DNA of 64,000 nucleotides. Origin: Acidimicrobiales bacterium (GTDB taxonomy: Bacteria > Actinomycetota > Acidimicrobiia > Acidimicrobiales > Aldehydirespiratoraceae). The stretch's first letter is position 1. Each line of letters begins with the position of its first letter. Below, piece after piece: positions 62,761-64,000 of this stretch. Location of the stretch: assembly GCA_029246685.1 (NCBI GenBank), contig JAQWMR010000019.1, forward strand, positions 62,001 to 126,000. Reading direction: 5' to 3'. Under the pieces are notes generated by a model. That model did no database searches and was not told the DNA's origin. It was given only the letters and a program-made list of their open reading frames with translations. A program made the translations under genes and the position numbers.

Positions 62761-63702
62761 TCAGCCCTGGGCCAACACCTCGGCGAAGTACTCGGCCGTC
62801 TTCTCGATGCCCTCGCGGAGCCGCACAGTCGGTTCCCATCCCAGCAGCTCTTTGGCGCGGGTGATGTCGGGCCGGCGCTGCGTGGGATCATCGACCGGGA
62901 GTGGGTGGTATTCCACCTCGGACGCGGAGTTCACGACATCGACCACGATGTCCGCGAGCTCGGTCACCGTGAACTCGTTCGGGTTGCCGATGTTGACCGG
63001 GTCGTGTTCACCCGAGTCCAGCAGGGCGATCAATCCCCGAACTTCGTCGTCCACGAAACAGAAGCTGCGCGTCTGGCTCCCGTCGCCGAAGATCGAGAGG
63101 TTCTGACCCTGGAGCGCCTGCACGATGAAGTTGGAGACGACACGCCCGTCGTTAGGACGCATCCGCGGCCCGTAGGTGTTGAAGATGCGCACGATCCGTG
63201 TGTCGAGGCCGTGGTAGCGGTGGTACGCCATCGTGATGGCCTCAGCGAACCGTTTCGCCTCGTCGTACACGCCACGGGGACCGACCGGGTTGACGTTGCC
63301 CCAGTAGCTCTCCTGTTGGGGATGTTCGTGGGGATCGCCGTAGACCTCCGACGTGGAGGCGATGAAGAACGTGGCGTTCTTCGCCATCGCGAGGCCAAGG
63401 GTGTTGTGCGTGCCGAGCGAACCGACCTTGAGGGTCTGGATCGGCATCTCGAGATAGTCGATCGGCGAGGCCGGGCTAGCGAAGTGCAGGACAGCATCGA
63501 CCTCCCCGTCGACTTCGAGGTGGTTGGAGACGTCGTGATCGACGAACTCGAACGCGTGGTTGTCCTGCAGGTGGGCGACGTTGGCGAGATTGCCGGTGAT
63601 CAGATTGTCGACACAGACGACCGAGTCGCCCCGGTCGAGCAGCCGGTCACACAGGTGCGAGCCAAGAAAACCGGCCCCGCCGGTGACGACCACACGGGCC
63701 AT
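62761..63702 (-). CDS. uxs: UDP-glucuronate decarboxylase (UDP-xylose synthase)
   Basis: 313-aa extended SDR that converts UDP-glucuronate to UDP-xylose. [15 protein letters not shown] (NAD loop), [34 protein letters not shown] (catalytic Ser/Glu), [10 protein letters not shown] (Tyr-Lys) and [21 protein letters not shown] are the UXS signatures. Its ATG overlaps the stop of the upstream UDP-glucose dehydrogenase gene in TGATG, so substrate supply and decarboxylation are coupled. Confidence 0.95.
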   Translation of the reverse strand: MARVVVTGGAGFLGSHLCDRLLDRGDSVVCVDNLITGNLANVAHLQDNHAFEFVDHDVSNHLEVDGEVDAVLHFASPASPIDYLEMPIQTLKVGSLGTHNTLGLAMAKNATFFIASTSEVYGDPHEHPQQESYWGNVNPVGPRGVYDEAKRFAEAITMAYHRYHGLDTRIVRIFNTYGPRMRPNDGRVVSNFIVQALQGQNLSIFGDGSQTRSFCFVDDEVRGLIALLDSGEHDPVNIGNPNEFTVTELADIVVDVVNSASEVEYHPLPVDDPTQRRPDITRAKELLGWEPTVRLREGIEKTAEYFAEVLAQG

Positions 63703-64000
63703 CAGCTGCGCCCGACACCCTGGTATGTGAAGCCACGACGACGAACGGCGCCGCGGTCGAGCAGGTTGCGAGCGTCGACGATGTGCTTCTCGGCCATCGA
63801 GTCAGCGATCTTGTCGAGGTCGAGCCACTTGAAGTCGTCCCACTCCGTCGCGATGACCAGTGCGTTCGCCCCTTCGCAGGCGGCGTAGGCGTCGTCGACG
63901 ACCTCGACGCCCTCGACGTCGACGGCCTTCACGGCAGGGTCGTAGCCCTTCACCGTCGCGCCGGCGGCCACGAGACGACGGGCCACGGCGAGCGCAGGCG
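63702..64000 (-). CDS. ugd: UDP-glucose 6-dehydrogenase, C-terminal part (cut by window end)
   Basis: The visible 99 or so codons encode the C-terminal NAD-binding domain: [57 protein letters not shown]. This is the end of UDP-glucose/GDP-mannose dehydrogenases, and the following uxs gene makes UDP-glucose the likely substrate. The catalytic Cys and the start lie beyond 64000. Confidence 0.9.
   Translation of the reverse strand, partial: PALAVARRLVAAGATVKGYDPAVKAVDVEGVEVVDDAYAACEGANALVIATEWDDFKWLDLDKIADSMAEKHIVDARNLLDRGAVRRRGFTYQGVGRS

Overview
The window is a high-GC chromosomal segment. It most likely comes from a free-living actinobacterium, and I would guess the Acidimicrobiia (Ilumatobacter-like). 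The basis for this is GC-rich codon use, frequent GTG starts, many ATGA/GTGA/TGATG gene overlaps, and apparently leaderless genes with a TANNNT box 6-9 nt before the ATG. It also has coenzyme F420 biosynthesis plus LLM-type F420 enzymes, a Mec/CysM-type cysteine pathway, and the actinobacterial gene order ahcY-manA-SIS-Trm112-manB ... DUF3499 ... DUF5719-GT2 ... cofD-cofE ... manC. The genus is inference. I see no phage, insertion sequence, CRISPR array, rRNA or tRNA genes.

Region 1 (1-6.3 kb): the left edge holds a SLATT-type two-domain membrane protein interrupted by an in-frame TAG. It is followed by cysM, a decayed SDR fragment, mec, a branched-chain-type ABC substrate-binding lipoprotein, smpB, a cytochrome P450 and the tmRNA gene ssrA with its terminator. 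The mec/cysM pair lacks the sulfur-carrier gene cysO that usually lies between them.

Region 2 (6.3-19.6 kb) looks accessory. It carries a GT39-like mannosyltransferase, an acyl-CoA dehydrogenase, two beta-lactamase-fold hydrolases (one frameshifted), SDR/epimerase genes, a sulfotransferase and a class III cyclase that have both lost their 5' ends at one junction, an amidohydrolase, a catalytically odd alpha/beta hydrolase, an APH-like kinase, SMP-30 and an LLM oxidoreductase. It separates smpB/ssrA from prfB-ftsE-ftsX, which are close together in many actinobacteria.

Region 3 (19.6-27.1 kb) is the conserved housekeeping block ftsX-ftsE-prfB-secA-(response regulator)-hpf-comF, all on the minus strand.

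Region 4 (27.1-33.3 kb) is a lipid or steroid catabolism-like set: epimerase, SDR, acyl-CoA synthetase, two crotonases and an LLM oxidoreductase.

Region 5 (33.4-64 kb) runs from ahcY into cell-envelope glycan synthesis. Hexose-phosphate supply (manA, SIS isomerase, manB, manC, galE) feeds GDP-mannose. gmd plus rmd would make GDP-D-rhamnose, an fcl-like enzyme could make GDP-L-fucose, and ugd plus uxs would make UDP-xylose. Acceptors are served by three GT4 enzymes, a GtrA-GT2 fusion, and two giant membrane proteins (1024 and 1091 aa). ftsH, a thioredoxin-like protein, a CPBP protease, small zinc proteins and cofD/cofE (F420) are interspersed.

Between genes there are short palindromes built on a GTC(A/T)GAC core. 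Two 27-nt members followed by TTTT sit directly upstream of smpB and prfB.
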